From positions 7,812,001 through 7,876,000 of the forward strand of contig CP018627.1 in the NCBI GenBank assembly GCA_002021875.1: a stretch of 64,000 bases of DNA. Direction: 5' to 3'. Shown here one piece after another: positions 50,775 through 59,228 of the stretch. The stretch is from Streptomyces hygroscopicus. Its GTDB lineage: Bacteria > Actinomycetota > Actinomycetes > Streptomycetales > Streptomycetaceae. A model generated the notes under the pieces. It was not told the DNA's origin. It worked only from the letters and a program-made list of their open reading frames with translations, and ran no database searches. How positions within the stretch are numbered: position 1 is the first letter of the stretch; every line of letters begins with the position of its first letter. The translations under genes and the position numbers were made by a program.

Positions 50775-53525
50775 ATGCAGGTAACTCGCCGCCGCAGACT
50801 CGTCGAGGAAGCCCGGATCAGCCTCATCAGCAGACGCATCGGCCGCCGGATACCGCTGTTGACGGCGGGCACCACCGCCGTCGCCCTCGTGGCCGCCGGC
50901 ACGGCGCTCGCGCAGACCCACCAGTTCGGCACGGACCAGGTCGGTCAGGTCACCGAGAATGGCCAGGTCGTCTCCAGCAACCAGTACATCGCCCCGTACG
51001 GCGACCGTCTTGTCATCAACCAGGGCAAGATCATGTCCTCCTCGGTCAGCCCGGACGGCACGCACATGGCCGCGTCGGTCACCGACGGTGGCGCGGCCCT
51101 GGCCATCGTGGACCTGAAGAACTGGAAGACGCAGCAGCTCGTCAGCAACGCCGCGTCGTCGAACCCCCGCATCAGCAGCAACAACGTGGGCCAGGAGGGC
51201 CCGACGTACTCGCCCGACGGCAAGGAGCTGTGGCTGGGCCAGCCGGACGGCTACACCGTGTTCACCGTGAACGCGGACGGCGGCGTCTCCAGCCCGCGGA
51301 CCGTCGGCATCCCGGCGCAGGGGTCCAAGCACGCCCTGGTGGGCGCGGTGGCGTTCTCGGCCGACGGCAAGACCGTGTACTCCGCGGTCAACGGCCAGAA
51401 CCGGGTCGTCTCCATCGACGCGGCGACCGGGACCATCAAGCAGAGCTGGAACGTGGGCAACGCCCCGCGCGGCATGGTCGTCGTCGGCGACAAGCTCTAC
51501 GTCAGCAACGAGGGTGGCCGCCCGGCCAAGCCCGGCGAACCCACGATCAACTCGTACGGTACGCAGGTACTCGCCGATCAGAAGACCGCTGCCACCACCA
51601 GCGGCACGGTCAGCGTCATCGACCTGGCGAACCAGGACGCCGCGGTCTCCAGCATCGAGGTCGGTCTGCACCCGACCGCCGTGTACGCCAAGAACGGCGT
51701 GGTGTTCGTCACCAACACCGCCGACAACAATGTGTCGGTCATCGACACGGCGAAGGACAAGGTCGTCCAGACCATCTCCACCCAGCCGTGGGCCAAGGCC
51801 CGGGTGGGCTACGAGCCCGACGCGGTGACCCTCACCGACGACGGTCACCTGCTGGTGACCCTCGGCCGCGCCAACGCCGTCGCCGTCTACAAGTTCACCT
51901 CCGCGCAGGAGCCGGTCAGTTATGTCGGCCTGCTCCCCACGGACTACTTCCCCTCGGAGATCACCACCTCCGGCAACCAGGTGTACGTCTCCAACACCCG
52001 TGGCGTCGACGCCCGCCGTAAGGCCACCGGCGGGCACGGCACCCACGACACGACGTCGAGCGTGCAGAAGTTCACGTTGCCCGACGACAGAGTGATCAGG
52101 TCCTACACCGGCAAGGTCTTCAAGCAGAACGGCTGGAACGGCGAGTCCCTCAAGAAGGCCGACGGCACCCCGGCCAAGCCTGTGCCGGTCCCGGTCAAGC
52201 TCGGCGACCCCTCGACGATCAAGCACGTCTTCCTGCTCGTCAAGGAGAACCGGACCTACGACCAGGTCCTGGGTGACGTGCCGGAGGGCAACGGCGACCC
52301 GTCGCTGACCGAGTTCGGCGAGAACGTCACGCCGAACCAGCACGCCCTGGCAAAGCAGTTCGGCCTGTACGACAACACGTACGACATCGGTACCAACTCC
52401 GCCGAGGGTCACAACTGGCTGATGCAGGCCGACGACCCGGAGTACACCGAGTCCTCGGCCGGTGAGTACACCCGCAGCTACGACACCGAGGACGACGCCC
52501 TCGGCCACCAGAAGACCGGCTTCATCTGGACCGGTGCGCAGGCGGCCCGCAAGTCCGTCCGGAACTTCGGTGAGTTCCAGCAGTTCCTGACCAAGCCGTC
52601 GGGCGCAAGCTGGCAGAACCTGTACTGCGACACCAAGAACATGGCGGCGACCGGTCAGGACACCGCCTACCCGCTGAACTCGACCTCGCCGATCCCGTCG
52701 CTCAACGACGTGTCGGTGCACGGCTTCCCGAAGTTCGACACCAGCGTCCCCGACATCTACCGGGCACAGATCTGGAAGCAGGACTTCCAGAAGAACGGTC
52801 CGGCGAACCTGAACATGTTCTGGCTCTCCAGCGACCACACCGGCGGCCCGGTGAGCCCTGCCTCCCAGGTCGCGGACAACGACCTCGCCGTGGGTCAGAT
52901 CGTCGACGAGATCTCGCACAGCAAGTACTGGAAGGACTCGGCGATCTTCGTCGTCGAGGACGACTCCCAGGCGGGTCTCGACCACGTCGACGGCCACCGT
53001 GCCCCGGTCCAGATCATCAGCCCCTGGGCCAAGCACTCCACGGTGGACAGCCACTACTACTCGCAGATCAACATGGTGCGGACCATCGAGCAGATCCTCG
53101 GGATCCAGCCGATGAACCAGAAGGACACCGCGGCCACCCCGATGGCCTCGGCGTTCACCCAGCGCCCGGACTTCAGGCCGTTCAAGGCGCTGCCCAACCG
53201 GACCTCGCTGACCGACGGGGTGAAGACCGCGCCGTCCTGTGGTCTGGACACCCCCGCGGCGCAGAGCCTGAAGGCGGCGGCCGTGCCGTCGGCCTCGGTG
53301 CCGACGGACATGAAGAACGTCGCCGCCCAGTGGAGCCAGTGGAAGTCGAAGCAGCGGCTGACCGGTCCCCATGCCGTCCCGGACTACGCTCCCCCCGCCC
53401 AGATGAACCACCTCACGTGGTACGAGACGCACAACTGGGCGAAGCCGTACCCGGGTGAGAAGAAGATCTACGCTCCTCAGGACGTGCCGGGCGCCTACAT
53501 CCCGTCGGCGGAGAACGACGGCTGA
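50775..53525 (+). CDS. Secreted YncE-like beta-propeller fused to phosphoesterase domain
   Basis: 916 residues, five bases after the permease stop. A long basic n-region and hydrophobic helix (LLTAGTTAVALVAAGTALA, about 28-46) make it a signal or anchor. Residues ~55-425 are a YncE-type propeller (VSPDGTHMAASVTDGG, YSPDGKELWLGQPDG, FSADGKTVYSAVNGQNRVVS). Residues ~470-800 are a PLC/acid-phosphatase-like phosphoesterase: HVFLLVKENRTYDQVLGDVP, then GTNSAEGHNWLMQADDPEY and VVEDDSQAGLDHVDGHRAP, which look like metal-binding sites. Extracellular role and substrate are unknown. Co-expressed with the ABC pair. Confidence 0.88.
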   Translation: MQVTRRRRLVEEARISLISRRIGRRIPLLTAGTTAVALVAAGTALAQTHQFGTDQVGQVTENGQVVSSNQYIAPYGDRLVINQGKIMSSSVSPDGTHMAASVTDGGAALAIVDLKNWKTQQLVSNAASSNPRISSNNVGQEGPTYSPDGKELWLGQPDGYTVFTVNADGGVSSPRTVGIPAQGSKHALVGAVAFSADGKTVYSAVNGQNRVVSIDAATGTIKQSWNVGNAPRGMVVVGDKLYVSNEGGRPAKPGEPTINSYGTQVLADQKTAATTSGTVSVIDLANQDAAVSSIEVGLHPTAVYAKNGVVFVTNTADNNVSVIDTAKDKVVQTISTQPWAKARVGYEPDAVTLTDDGHLLVTLGRANAVAVYKFTSAQEPVSYVGLLPTDYFPSEITTSGNQVYVSNTRGVDARRKATGGHGTHDTTSSVQKFTLPDDRVIRSYTGKVFKQNGWNGESLKKADGTPAKPVPVPVKLGDPSTIKHVFLLVKENRTYDQVLGDVPEGNGDPSLTEFGENVTPNQHALAKQFGLYDNTYDIGTNSAEGHNWLMQADDPEYTESSAGEYTRSYDTEDDALGHQKTGFIWTGAQAARKSVRNFGEFQQFLTKPSGASWQNLYCDTKNMAATGQDTAYPLNSTSPIPSLNDVSVHGFPKFDTSVPDIYRAQIWKQDFQKNGPANLNMFWLSSDHTGGPVSPASQVADNDLAVGQIVDEISHSKYWKDSAIFVVEDDSQAGLDHVDGHRAPVQIISPWAKHSTVDSHYYSQINMVRTIEQILGIQPMNQKDTAATPMASAFTQRPDFRPFKALPNRTSLTDGVKTAPSCGLDTPAAQSLKAAAVPSASVPTDMKNVAAQWSQWKSKQRLTGPHAVPDYAPPAQMNHLTWYETHNWAKPYPGEKKIYAPQDVPGAYIPSAENDG

Positions 53526-53606
53526 CGCGGACACACGTGCAGGGCGGCCCCTGGTCGGCATCATCGCCGGTCAGGGGCCCGCCTGCGGTGTGGCCCGCAC
53601 CCTGGG

Positions 53607-53834
53607 TCAGATGGTGAGGAGCTCCCCGCGCTTGACGGCGGAGACAAACGCCGACCACGCGGACGGCTCGAATATGAGCGCCGGGCCGTGCGGGGCTTTG
53701 CTGTCGCGGACGGGGACGTCGGCGTATCCCCGGGCTATTTCGAGGCAGTCGCCGTTGCTGGGCCCGCTGTGGCTGGACTTGTACCACCCGGTGAGGGTGG
53801 ATGCGTCGGAGACGGTGTGATCAGTGCTGGTCAT
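53607..53834 (-). CDS. DUF397-family small protein
   Basis: 75 residues. DUF397 signature: GWYKSSHSGPSNGDCLEIAR, then VPVRDSKAPHGPALIFEPSA and WSAFVSAVKRGEL. Its 5' end overlaps the 3' end of the XRE regulator gene by 14 bp. In Streptomyces, DUF397 proteins pair with such regulators (WhiJ-type loci) and influence development or secondary metabolism. Confidence 0.93.
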   Translation of the reverse strand: MTSTDHTVSDASTLTGWYKSSHSGPSNGDCLEIARGYADVPVRDSKAPHGPALIFEPSAWSAFVSAVKRGELLTI

Positions 53835-54645
53835 GTTCGTGTTCCTCCGCTATAGCCCTGATCAGGGCTAGGGAATCCTGATGCGACTCCGCATCGCCCG
53901 TGGCGAGATCGTAGGCTGACTGGCAGGAACTCACCAGGGCCGGATCATCCATCAAGTGGCCGGTGCGTAGACCTTCGACGTAGGCGACGGGTGCGGCATC
54001 AGTGAAGGTCATGAGGGTGACCATGCTCTCGATGAGAGCGTGCGCCCCGATACCGAACGGCACCACGTGCAGCCGCAATCGTCCGGCCTCGGCCATGTCC
54101 GCGATCTTGCGCAATTGTTCGGCCATGACATGCGGCCCACCGACCCGGCGTCGGAGTACTGCCTCATCCAACAGGGTCCACACGACAGGGCTCAACGGAT
54201 TATCGAGGATCCGGGCACGCTCCACGCGGTTGACCACGCGCCGGTCAAGATCTTCAGAGCGGTAGTTGGGGCTGGCTGCGCCCAGCACGGCACGTGCGTA
54301 GGCGTCGGTCTGGAGCAGTCCAGGAACGAGCGAGAGACCGTACAACCGCATCTCCGACGCCTGCCGCTCCAATTCCGCCGCGACCGCGAAGTGGTCGGCG
54401 AATTTCGACTCCAAGTCCTCCAGCCACCGGACGAAGAACCCGTCCGTCCCCAGCGCCTGGTCGATCCGAGCCGCGTCGTCCGGCTTCGGCAACCTGCGTC
54501 CGGCCTCGAAATGGCTGATCAGCGTGGGCGAGCACACTACGCGTTCACTCAGCGCTTCCTGCGTCAGGTCAGCGGCTATGCGACGGAGCCTCAGCTCCTC
54601 CCCGTACTTCTCCCTGGCGGTGCGCGGCCTTCGTTCCATCTGCAT
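53821..54645 (-). CDS. XRE-family HTH regulator with DUF5753 domain
   Basis: 274 residues from the ATG in MQMERRPRTAREKYGEELRL, 10 bases after GGGGAG; the longer upstream frame is not family-like. N-terminal HTH: LRRIAADLTQEALSERVVCS, then PTLISHFEAGRRLPKPDD. The DUF5753-like C-terminal domain has SLVPGLLQTDAYARAVL and LRLHVVPFGIGAHALIESMV. The family acts with the DUF397 protein, probably as a repressor/antagonist pair. Divergent from the small-protein module B, its likely target. Confidence 0.93.
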   Translation of the reverse strand: MQMERRPRTAREKYGEELRLRRIAADLTQEALSERVVCSPTLISHFEAGRRLPKPDDAARIDQALGTDGFFVRWLEDLESKFADHFAVAAELERQASEMRLYGLSLVPGLLQTDAYARAVLGAASPNYRSEDLDRRVVNRVERARILDNPLSPVVWTLLDEAVLRRRVGGPHVMAEQLRKIADMAEAGRLRLHVVPFGIGAHALIESMVTLMTFTDAAPVAYVEGLRTGHLMDDPALVSSCQSAYDLATGDAESHQDSLALIRAIAEEHEHDQH

Positions 54646-54712
54646 GGGCTGAACTCCCCGAGTTGAAAGGTGCGTTGTCAGGCTCGCCCTGCTAGCAGCG
54701 TAGCCAGAACGA

Positions 54713-54729
54713 CCCTCACTCTGTGAGGG
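54713..54729. promoter_or_regulatory. Perfect 7-3-7 inverted repeat between XRE gene and module B
   Basis: CCCTCACTCTGTGAGGG lies in the divergent spacer. A smaller AACTC-CCC-GAGTT palindrome is at 54652-54664, just before the XRE start. Both fit XRE-type operators; the pairing with the adjacent regulator is inference. Confidence 0.45.
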
Positions 54730-54822
54730 AAGCGCCACACAGCGTGAAGAAACGCAAGACCCTCGCGACCGGGGTGCACCGGCCCGAGGGCGTGGCCCAC
54801 CAGCTAAACGGAGCTGATGAAC

Positions 54823-54927
54823 ATGAAGGAACCTATCGGGTGGCTGTTCGCATGGGGGAGTGCACTTTTCGCCTTACGGCCGTCCGGTCGTCATCGGGTG
54901 CTCCACGATGTGGAGGCGTCCGGATGA
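54823..54927 (+). CDS. Very short peptide gene at head of module B
   Basis: 34 codons from the ATG at 54823 (two more if the ATG at 54817 is used), reading MKEPIGWLFAWGSALFALRP and ending RVLHDVEASG. GGAG lies 9 bases before the inner ATG. The frame ends in an ATGA overlap with the next gene, as the small basic peptide does in module A. It has a short hydrophobic W/F-rich core. Coding status rests on overlap and position. Confidence 0.45.
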   Translation: MKEPIGWLFAWGSALFALRPSGRHRVLHDVEASG

Positions 54928-55253
54928 GCGCGATGACCGGTCTGCGCCTGCTGCCGTGGACGGACCCCGACGGCAAGCCGTGTTACCTGTCGTCGGACGA
55001 CGGGAACAGCCCGCTGAGCCGACGTGCGGACACGATCGAGGCCGTACAGATGTCCATGGGGGTGGAACTCCTCCGGCACGCTCGGGCGCTGCTGGCCGCC
55101 CCCAAGGCCGACGCGCGAGAACTCCGCTACCTCGCGGACCGGCTGTGTGAGGCGCTGCGCGATGTGCTGCGGGTCGCCGAGAGCAGGGGCGCCCGCCTGC
55201 CCCCGTGCGACGAAGGCGACGGTCCGGCGCCCGGAGGGGGCGGCTGTGACTGA
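54924..55253 (+). CDS. Small helical conserved protein (module copy B, gene 2)
   Basis: 109 residues from an ATG overlapping the preceding short frame. LRLLPWTDPDGKPCYLSSDD is followed by helices IEAVQMSMGVELLRHARALL and ARELRYLADRLCEALRDVLR, then VAESRGARLPP and an acidic/glycine tail. About 60% identical by eye to the protein at 36815-37147. No known domain. The following gene starts 8 bp before its stop. Confidence 0.75.
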   Translation: MSAMTGLRLLPWTDPDGKPCYLSSDDGNSPLSRRADTIEAVQMSMGVELLRHARALLAAPKADARELRYLADRLCEALRDVLRVAESRGARLPPCDEGDGPAPGGGGCD

Positions 55254-55497
55254 CTGGCAGATCGGTCCCGTTCCGGGCCGGGGCCTGCGCCGGGTGCACG
55301 GTGGGGAACTCGCGTTGCCGCTCCAGATCAGCAGGGGCGGGCGGCATCACGCGATCGCCGAGCTGGAGCTGACCCCCGCTGAGGCGGAGCAGTTGCACGC
55401 GGCCCTGTGCTACGCGCTCGGTGAGCAGCCCCCGCCTCCCGATGCGCCCGAGTGCCGTCAGCCCGTCCGTTACCCGGGCGGCCGACAGCGGTACTGA
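55246..55497 (+). CDS. Small conserved protein with PECR-P-RYPGGRQ-Y C-terminus (module copy B, gene 3)
   Basis: 83 residues from a GTG that overlaps the previous gene by 8 bp. WQIGPVPGRGLRRVHGGE, LELTPAEAEQLHAALCYALG and PECRQPVRYPGGRQRY parallel the module A protein throughout. Same size, same place in the module, same C-terminal tyrosine. Function unknown; likely acts with gene 2 of the module. Confidence 0.78.
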   Translation: MTDWQIGPVPGRGLRRVHGGELALPLQISRGGRHHAIAELELTPAEAEQLHAALCYALGEQPPPPDAPECRQPVRYPGGRQRY

Positions 55498-55527
55498 AGG
55501 CGATCCCCCTCAGGGTCTTCGCGAGGC

Positions 55528-55558
55528 GCCGTCCCGATGGTCTCCCCGCCGGGACGGC
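55528..55558. terminator. Hairpin between module B and carboxypeptidase gene
   Basis: GCCGTCCCG and CGGGACGGC form a perfect 9-bp stem with a 13-base loop, in the spacer between convergent genes. Probably bidirectional. Confidence 0.5.
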
Positions 55559-55591
55559 ACCCGCGTCGTGCCGTACGGCCTCGGCTCAAAC

Positions 55592-56947
55592 TCAGGTGCA
55601 GTACTGCGCTTCCTTGCCGATCGAGCGGTACATGCAGTCCGCGTTCTCCACGAGTTGGAGCACCGCGTCGCGGTTGCGGCTGGTTTCGCGGTCGATGACC
55701 TCGTCGGGCGGGTAGAAGCCGCCGCCGCCGGAGCCGGTCGGGTACATCTCGAAGGTGTAGGCGAAGACCTTCTGGGTGCCCCACAGATAGTCGTCGATCG
55801 CGCCGTCGGTGATGTACAGCTCGCTGGACTGCTCGGGGGTGTAGCCGTTGCTCGCGGCCATCTTCTTGCCGACCGCGGCGAAGGCGTCGTAGTCGTCCCG
55901 CGTCATGCCGGTGGTGGTTTCGTCGTACGTCCAGCCGAAGGGCCACAGCACCAGTTCGCTGTAGGTGTGGAAGTCGATGGCGGCCTTGATCTGCTGTTTG
56001 CCGCCGACGACGCGGCTGCGGGCGAAGTCGGCGACGACCTTCACCTCGGGGGCGGAGCCGGCGCTGGGGCCGCGGTAGGTCTCCGAGCCGGGGGAGCCGG
56101 AGGAGCCGCCGCAGCAGCCCCATTTGAAGTCCCAGTTGCGGTTGAGGTCGGTGCCGACGGACGAGGAGCCGGAGTTGGGCTGGCGGTTCTTGCGCCAGCT
56201 TCGGTAGGAGCCGGTGGCGATGTCGTACTCGCCGCCGTCCGGGTTCACATCCGGGACGATCCAGATCTCCCGGCCGTTGACGGCGTTGGTGATCCGGGAG
56301 TCGCTGCCGTAGCCCTCGGTGAACTGGCGCACCAGATAGAGCGCCATCTCGACCGTAAGGTGCTCACGGGCGTGCTGATGGGCGGTGAAGAGAACCTCGG
56401 GCTCGTTCTCGTCCGTGGCCACGTTGTCGCTGATCTTGAGGGCGACGATGTCGCGACCCTCGTACGACTTTCCGATGACGCGCTTGCTGAGGATTGACGG
56501 ATACTTGGCCACCGCCGCGTTGATCTCGGCGTTCGCTTCGGCGTAGTTGTGGTACTTCGCATCGGCCGACGGGAAGTCGAACGGCTTGGCGGACCTGCCC
56601 TCGGCGCGGTCGGGCGGGCCCGGAAGCGCGGTGAGCCGGTAGCCGAGTGCGCGCAGCCGTTTGACCTGCGCCGCGTCGGCGGTGACGACCAGGGAGCGGG
56701 CGTCCACCTCGTCGATGGACACGCCGGTGGCGGCGACCGCGGAGCGGTCGGCCCGGGTGGCGGGGCCGGAGACCTCGTACTGCCGCACGTTCTCGTCGGC
56801 GCCCTGGGCAGTAATGGGTGATGCGGTGCGGTCGGTGCCGGGCCGTGGAGCGGGATCGTCGGCCTGAGCTGCCATGGGGGCGGCGAGTGCGAGGGTGAGC
56901 AAGGCGGTGAGGGCGGTGGCCCGTCTGCCGCGGATGCGACGTCGCAT
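55592..56947 (-). CDS. Secreted M14 zinc carboxypeptidase
   Basis: 451 residues. Signal peptide ([19 protein letters not shown], cleavage near 29), a ~100-residue propeptide-like part, then the M14 catalytic domain from about 130. Zinc ligands HxxE in [13 protein letters not shown] and the later His in [15 protein letters not shown]; the general base Glu is in [26 protein letters not shown] carries the Arg/Asn substrate contacts. Zinc carboxypeptidase T/A-like; removes C-terminal residues from peptides outside the cell. Divergent from a second secreted protease. Confidence 0.92.
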   Translation of the reverse strand: MRRRIRGRRATALTALLTLALAAPMAAQADDPAPRPGTDRTASPITAQGADENVRQYEVSGPATRADRSAVAATGVSIDEVDARSLVVTADAAQVKRLRALGYRLTALPGPPDRAEGRSAKPFDFPSADAKYHNYAEANAEINAAVAKYPSILSKRVIGKSYEGRDIVALKISDNVATDENEPEVLFTAHQHAREHLTVEMALYLVRQFTEGYGSDSRITNAVNGREIWIVPDVNPDGGEYDIATGSYRSWRKNRQPNSGSSSVGTDLNRNWDFKWGCCGGSSGSPGSETYRGPSAGSAPEVKVVADFARSRVVGGKQQIKAAIDFHTYSELVLWPFGWTYDETTTGMTRDDYDAFAAVGKKMAASNGYTPEQSSELYITDGAIDDYLWGTQKVFAYTFEMYPTGSGGGGFYPPDEVIDRETSRNRDAVLQLVENADCMYRSIGKEAQYCT

Positions 56948-56999
56948 GACATCTCCTGGGGGGTGAAGGGCGAGCGACTGCTGCGCCAGTGTTCGGCCA

Positions 57000-57016
57000 T
57001 GCGCATGACATGCGCA
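57000..57016. promoter_or_regulatory. Perfect 8-1-8 palindrome between two secreted peptidase genes
   Basis: TGCGCATGACATGCGCA sits midway in the 126-bp spacer between the M14 carboxypeptidase (start 56947) and the S1-type protease (start 57074). A single dimeric regulator could serve both. I do not recognise the binding protein. Confidence 0.5.
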
Positions 57017-57073
57017 AGGGTGGGAAATGGTCGAAGCCGAAGGAATCTCTCATCGAGGGAAGGAACCCCCCGC

Positions 57074-57916
57074 ATGAACAGATCTCTCGTCGGCGCGTTC
57101 TCGGCCCTGTTGCTGGGCGGCGCGACCCTCGTCGGCGCGGGCGCGGCGCCCGCGGCGGCCGCATCCCCCGCCAAGGCCCCGAAGGCCGTCACCTTCGCGG
57201 GCACGGTGGCGCTCAGCAACTGCTCCGGCTCCGTCGTCCGGACGCCGGGCTCGGCCGACACCGACCCCGCGCTCGTGCTCTCCAACGGCCACTGCCTGGA
57301 GAGCGGCTTCCCCGGCGCGGGAGAGGTGATCGTCGACAAGCCGTCGACCCGGAGCTTCACCCTGCTGACCGCTTCGGGTGGCAGCGCCGGCACCGTACGC
57401 GCGAGCAAGGTCGCGTACGCGACGATGACCGACACCGACATCTCGCTGTACCAGCTCACGTCGACATACGCCCAGATCCAGTCGGCGTACGGCATCAAGG
57501 CGCTGCCGCTGTCGGACAGCCACCCGACCCAGGGCTCCGCCATCAATGTGGTCTCCGGCTACTGGAAGAAGATCTACTCCTGCAATATCGACGGATTTGC
57601 ATACCGTCTTAAGGAGGGGGACTGGACCTGGAAGGACTCGGTCCGCTACACCTCCGCCTGTAACACGATCGGCGGAACCTCGGGCTCTCCCGTCGTCGAC
57701 CCGGCGTCCGGCAAGGTCGTGGCCGTGAACAACACGGGCAACGAGGACGGCGGCCGCTGCACCCTCAACAACCCGTGCGAGGTGGACGAGAACGGCGCGG
57801 TGACGGTGCGCCAGGGCATCAACTACGCCCAGGAGACCTACGGCATCACCAAGTGCGTGACCACCGGCAACAAGATCGACCTGAACCTGGCGGGGTGTGC
57901 GCTGCCCAAGCCGTAG
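57074..57916 (+). CDS. Secreted trypsin-like (S1) serine protease
   Basis: 280 residues from an ATG after GAGGGAAGGA. Signal peptide with leader VGAFSALLLGGATLVGAGAA and APAAAAS. Catalytic triad: His in LVLSNGHCLESG, Asp in MTDTDISLYQL, Ser in GGTSGSPVVDP. Cysteines (SNCSG, GHCLE, YSCN, SACN, RCTLNNPC, TKC, AGCALP) suggest disulfides. Substrate specificity not predictable; perhaps a nutrient protease expressed with the divergent carboxypeptidase. Confidence 0.9.
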   Translation: MNRSLVGAFSALLLGGATLVGAGAAPAAAASPAKAPKAVTFAGTVALSNCSGSVVRTPGSADTDPALVLSNGHCLESGFPGAGEVIVDKPSTRSFTLLTASGGSAGTVRASKVAYATMTDTDISLYQLTSTYAQIQSAYGIKALPLSDSHPTQGSAINVVSGYWKKIYSCNIDGFAYRLKEGDWTWKDSVRYTSACNTIGGTSGSPVVDPASGKVVAVNNTGNEDGGRCTLNNPCEVDENGAVTVRQGINYAQETYGITKCVTTGNKIDLNLAGCALPKP

Positions 57917-57929
57917 CGAACACCAGTAC

Positions 57930-57968
57930 GCCGGTGCGCCCCGCATGGTGTGAGCGGGGCGCACCGGC
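57930..57968. terminator. Bidirectional terminator hairpin
   Basis: Perfect 15-bp stem (GCCGGTGCGCCCCGC and complement) with a 9-base loop, between the convergent protease and chitinase genes. Confidence 0.75.
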
Positions 57969-58000
57969 GCACGTCGAACTGTCGTTCGTGTCCTGAGGGT

Positions 58001-59011
58001 CTACAGCCCGTGGACGTGCGGGCCGACCGCCTTGGACCACGCGTTGCCCGCGGCCGCGTCCCAGTTGGTGGACCAGGTCATCGCGCCGCGGATGCCGGGG
58101 TAGGTCTTGGACGGCTTGAAGGAGCCGCAGCCGGTGCCCTTGGCGAGGCAGTCGAGCGCGTTGTTGACGACGCCCGGCTCGACATAGCCGGAGCCGGCGC
58201 CGCTGGTGGAGGCGGGCACGCCGATGCCGACCTGGGACGGGTCGAGGCCGTTCTCCAGCTGGATACAGGCGAGGGCGGTGAGGAAGTCGACCGAGCCCTG
58301 GGAGTAGACCTTGCCGTCACAGCCCAGCATCGAGCCGCTGTTGTAGTACTGCATGTTGACCACCGTCAGGAAGTCCTTGATCCCCAGGGCGGTCTTGAAG
58401 TACTCGGTGGACGCCGACTGCATGTCGATCGTCTGCGGCGCCATGGTGACCACGACATCGCTCTTCTTGTCGTGGACGGCCTTGAGGGCCTTGGTCATGT
58501 AGGTGGAGTTGACGCCGTTCTCCAGGTCGATGTCGACCCCGTTGAAGCCGTACTTGTCCATCAGGCCGGTGATGGAGGAGGCGAAGGCGTCGGCCGAGGC
58601 GTCGTCGCTGACCGAGATGGTGCCCTTCTCGCCGCCGACGGAGATGATCACGGACTTCCCGGCCGCCTGCTTGGCCTTGATGTCGTCCTTGAACTGCTGC
58701 TCGTCGCTGTAGCCGGTGGCGGGGTCGAGCTTGAAGTCGACCGCTCCGGGTGAGCCGGTGGCGTCCGCGAAGGCGACCGCGATGATGTCGTAGTCGTCCG
58801 GGACGTCCGAGAGCTTCTGGGTCGTGGCGCCGTTGTTGAAGTTCTGCCAGTACCCGGTCACGGCGTGCTCGGGGACGGCGGCGGCGTGCTGCTTGGCGTC
58901 GGGGTGGTCCTCCGACGCGTTGGCCGAGCCGGCGGATATCAGCCCTCCGGCGGCGATGGCGACGACTGCTGCGGCTCCGAGCAGCCGCTTGGTGAACTGT
59001 GCGCGTACCAC
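58001..59011 (-). CDS. Secreted GH18 chitinase, catalytic domain only
   Basis: 336 residues. Signal peptide (LLGAAAVVAIAAGGLISAGS, Ala-Ser-type cleavage), then a GH18 barrel from about 48: TGYWQNFNNGATTQKLSDVP, AVAFADATGSPG, VIISVGGEKGTI, the catalytic DxxDxDxE site in KYGFNGVDIDLENG, VVNMQYYNSGSMLGCDGKVY. The end is RGAMTWSTNWDAAAGNAW. Very like the barrel of the larger chitinase beside it, but without a binding domain. Degrades chitin outside the cell; likely DasR-controlled. Confidence 0.93.
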   Translation of the reverse strand: MVRAQFTKRLLGAAAVVAIAAGGLISAGSANASEDHPDAKQHAAAVPEHAVTGYWQNFNNGATTQKLSDVPDDYDIIAVAFADATGSPGAVDFKLDPATGYSDEQQFKDDIKAKQAAGKSVIISVGGEKGTISVSDDASADAFASSITGLMDKYGFNGVDIDLENGVNSTYMTKALKAVHDKKSDVVVTMAPQTIDMQSASTEYFKTALGIKDFLTVVNMQYYNSGSMLGCDGKVYSQGSVDFLTALACIQLENGLDPSQVGIGVPASTSGAGSGYVEPGVVNNALDCLAKGTGCGSFKPSKTYPGIRGAMTWSTNWDAAAGNAWSKAVGPHVHGL

Positions 59012-59092
59012 GACAGCCTCCGTACGTGGGGGGAGAGGTGTGGGGGTGGTGTTGCGAGTGCGTGTTCAGGGGCCCCTGTGGCGTGCGTATAA

Positions 59093-59108
59093 GGTGGTCC
59101 AGACCAAT
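59093..59108. promoter_or_regulatory. DasR-type operator (dre) upstream of first chitinase
   Basis: GGTGGTCCAGACCAAT agrees with the DasR consensus (ACTGGTCTAGACCAGT) in its TGGTC-N2-GACCA core. It is 82 bp before the chitinase start. DasR is a GlcNAc-responsive repressor of chitinase genes in Streptomyces. Confidence 0.75.
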
Positions 59109-59228
59109 GCCGTTGTCAACCCCGCGCGACATCTTCCCTGCCCATGAGGGTGAAAAATGCGGATGAGGGGGCCGAGCGCTTGCGCCCCGGCCCCCTTGGC
59201 CCATCCCCGCGGGAGGGGCCGCGTCACG

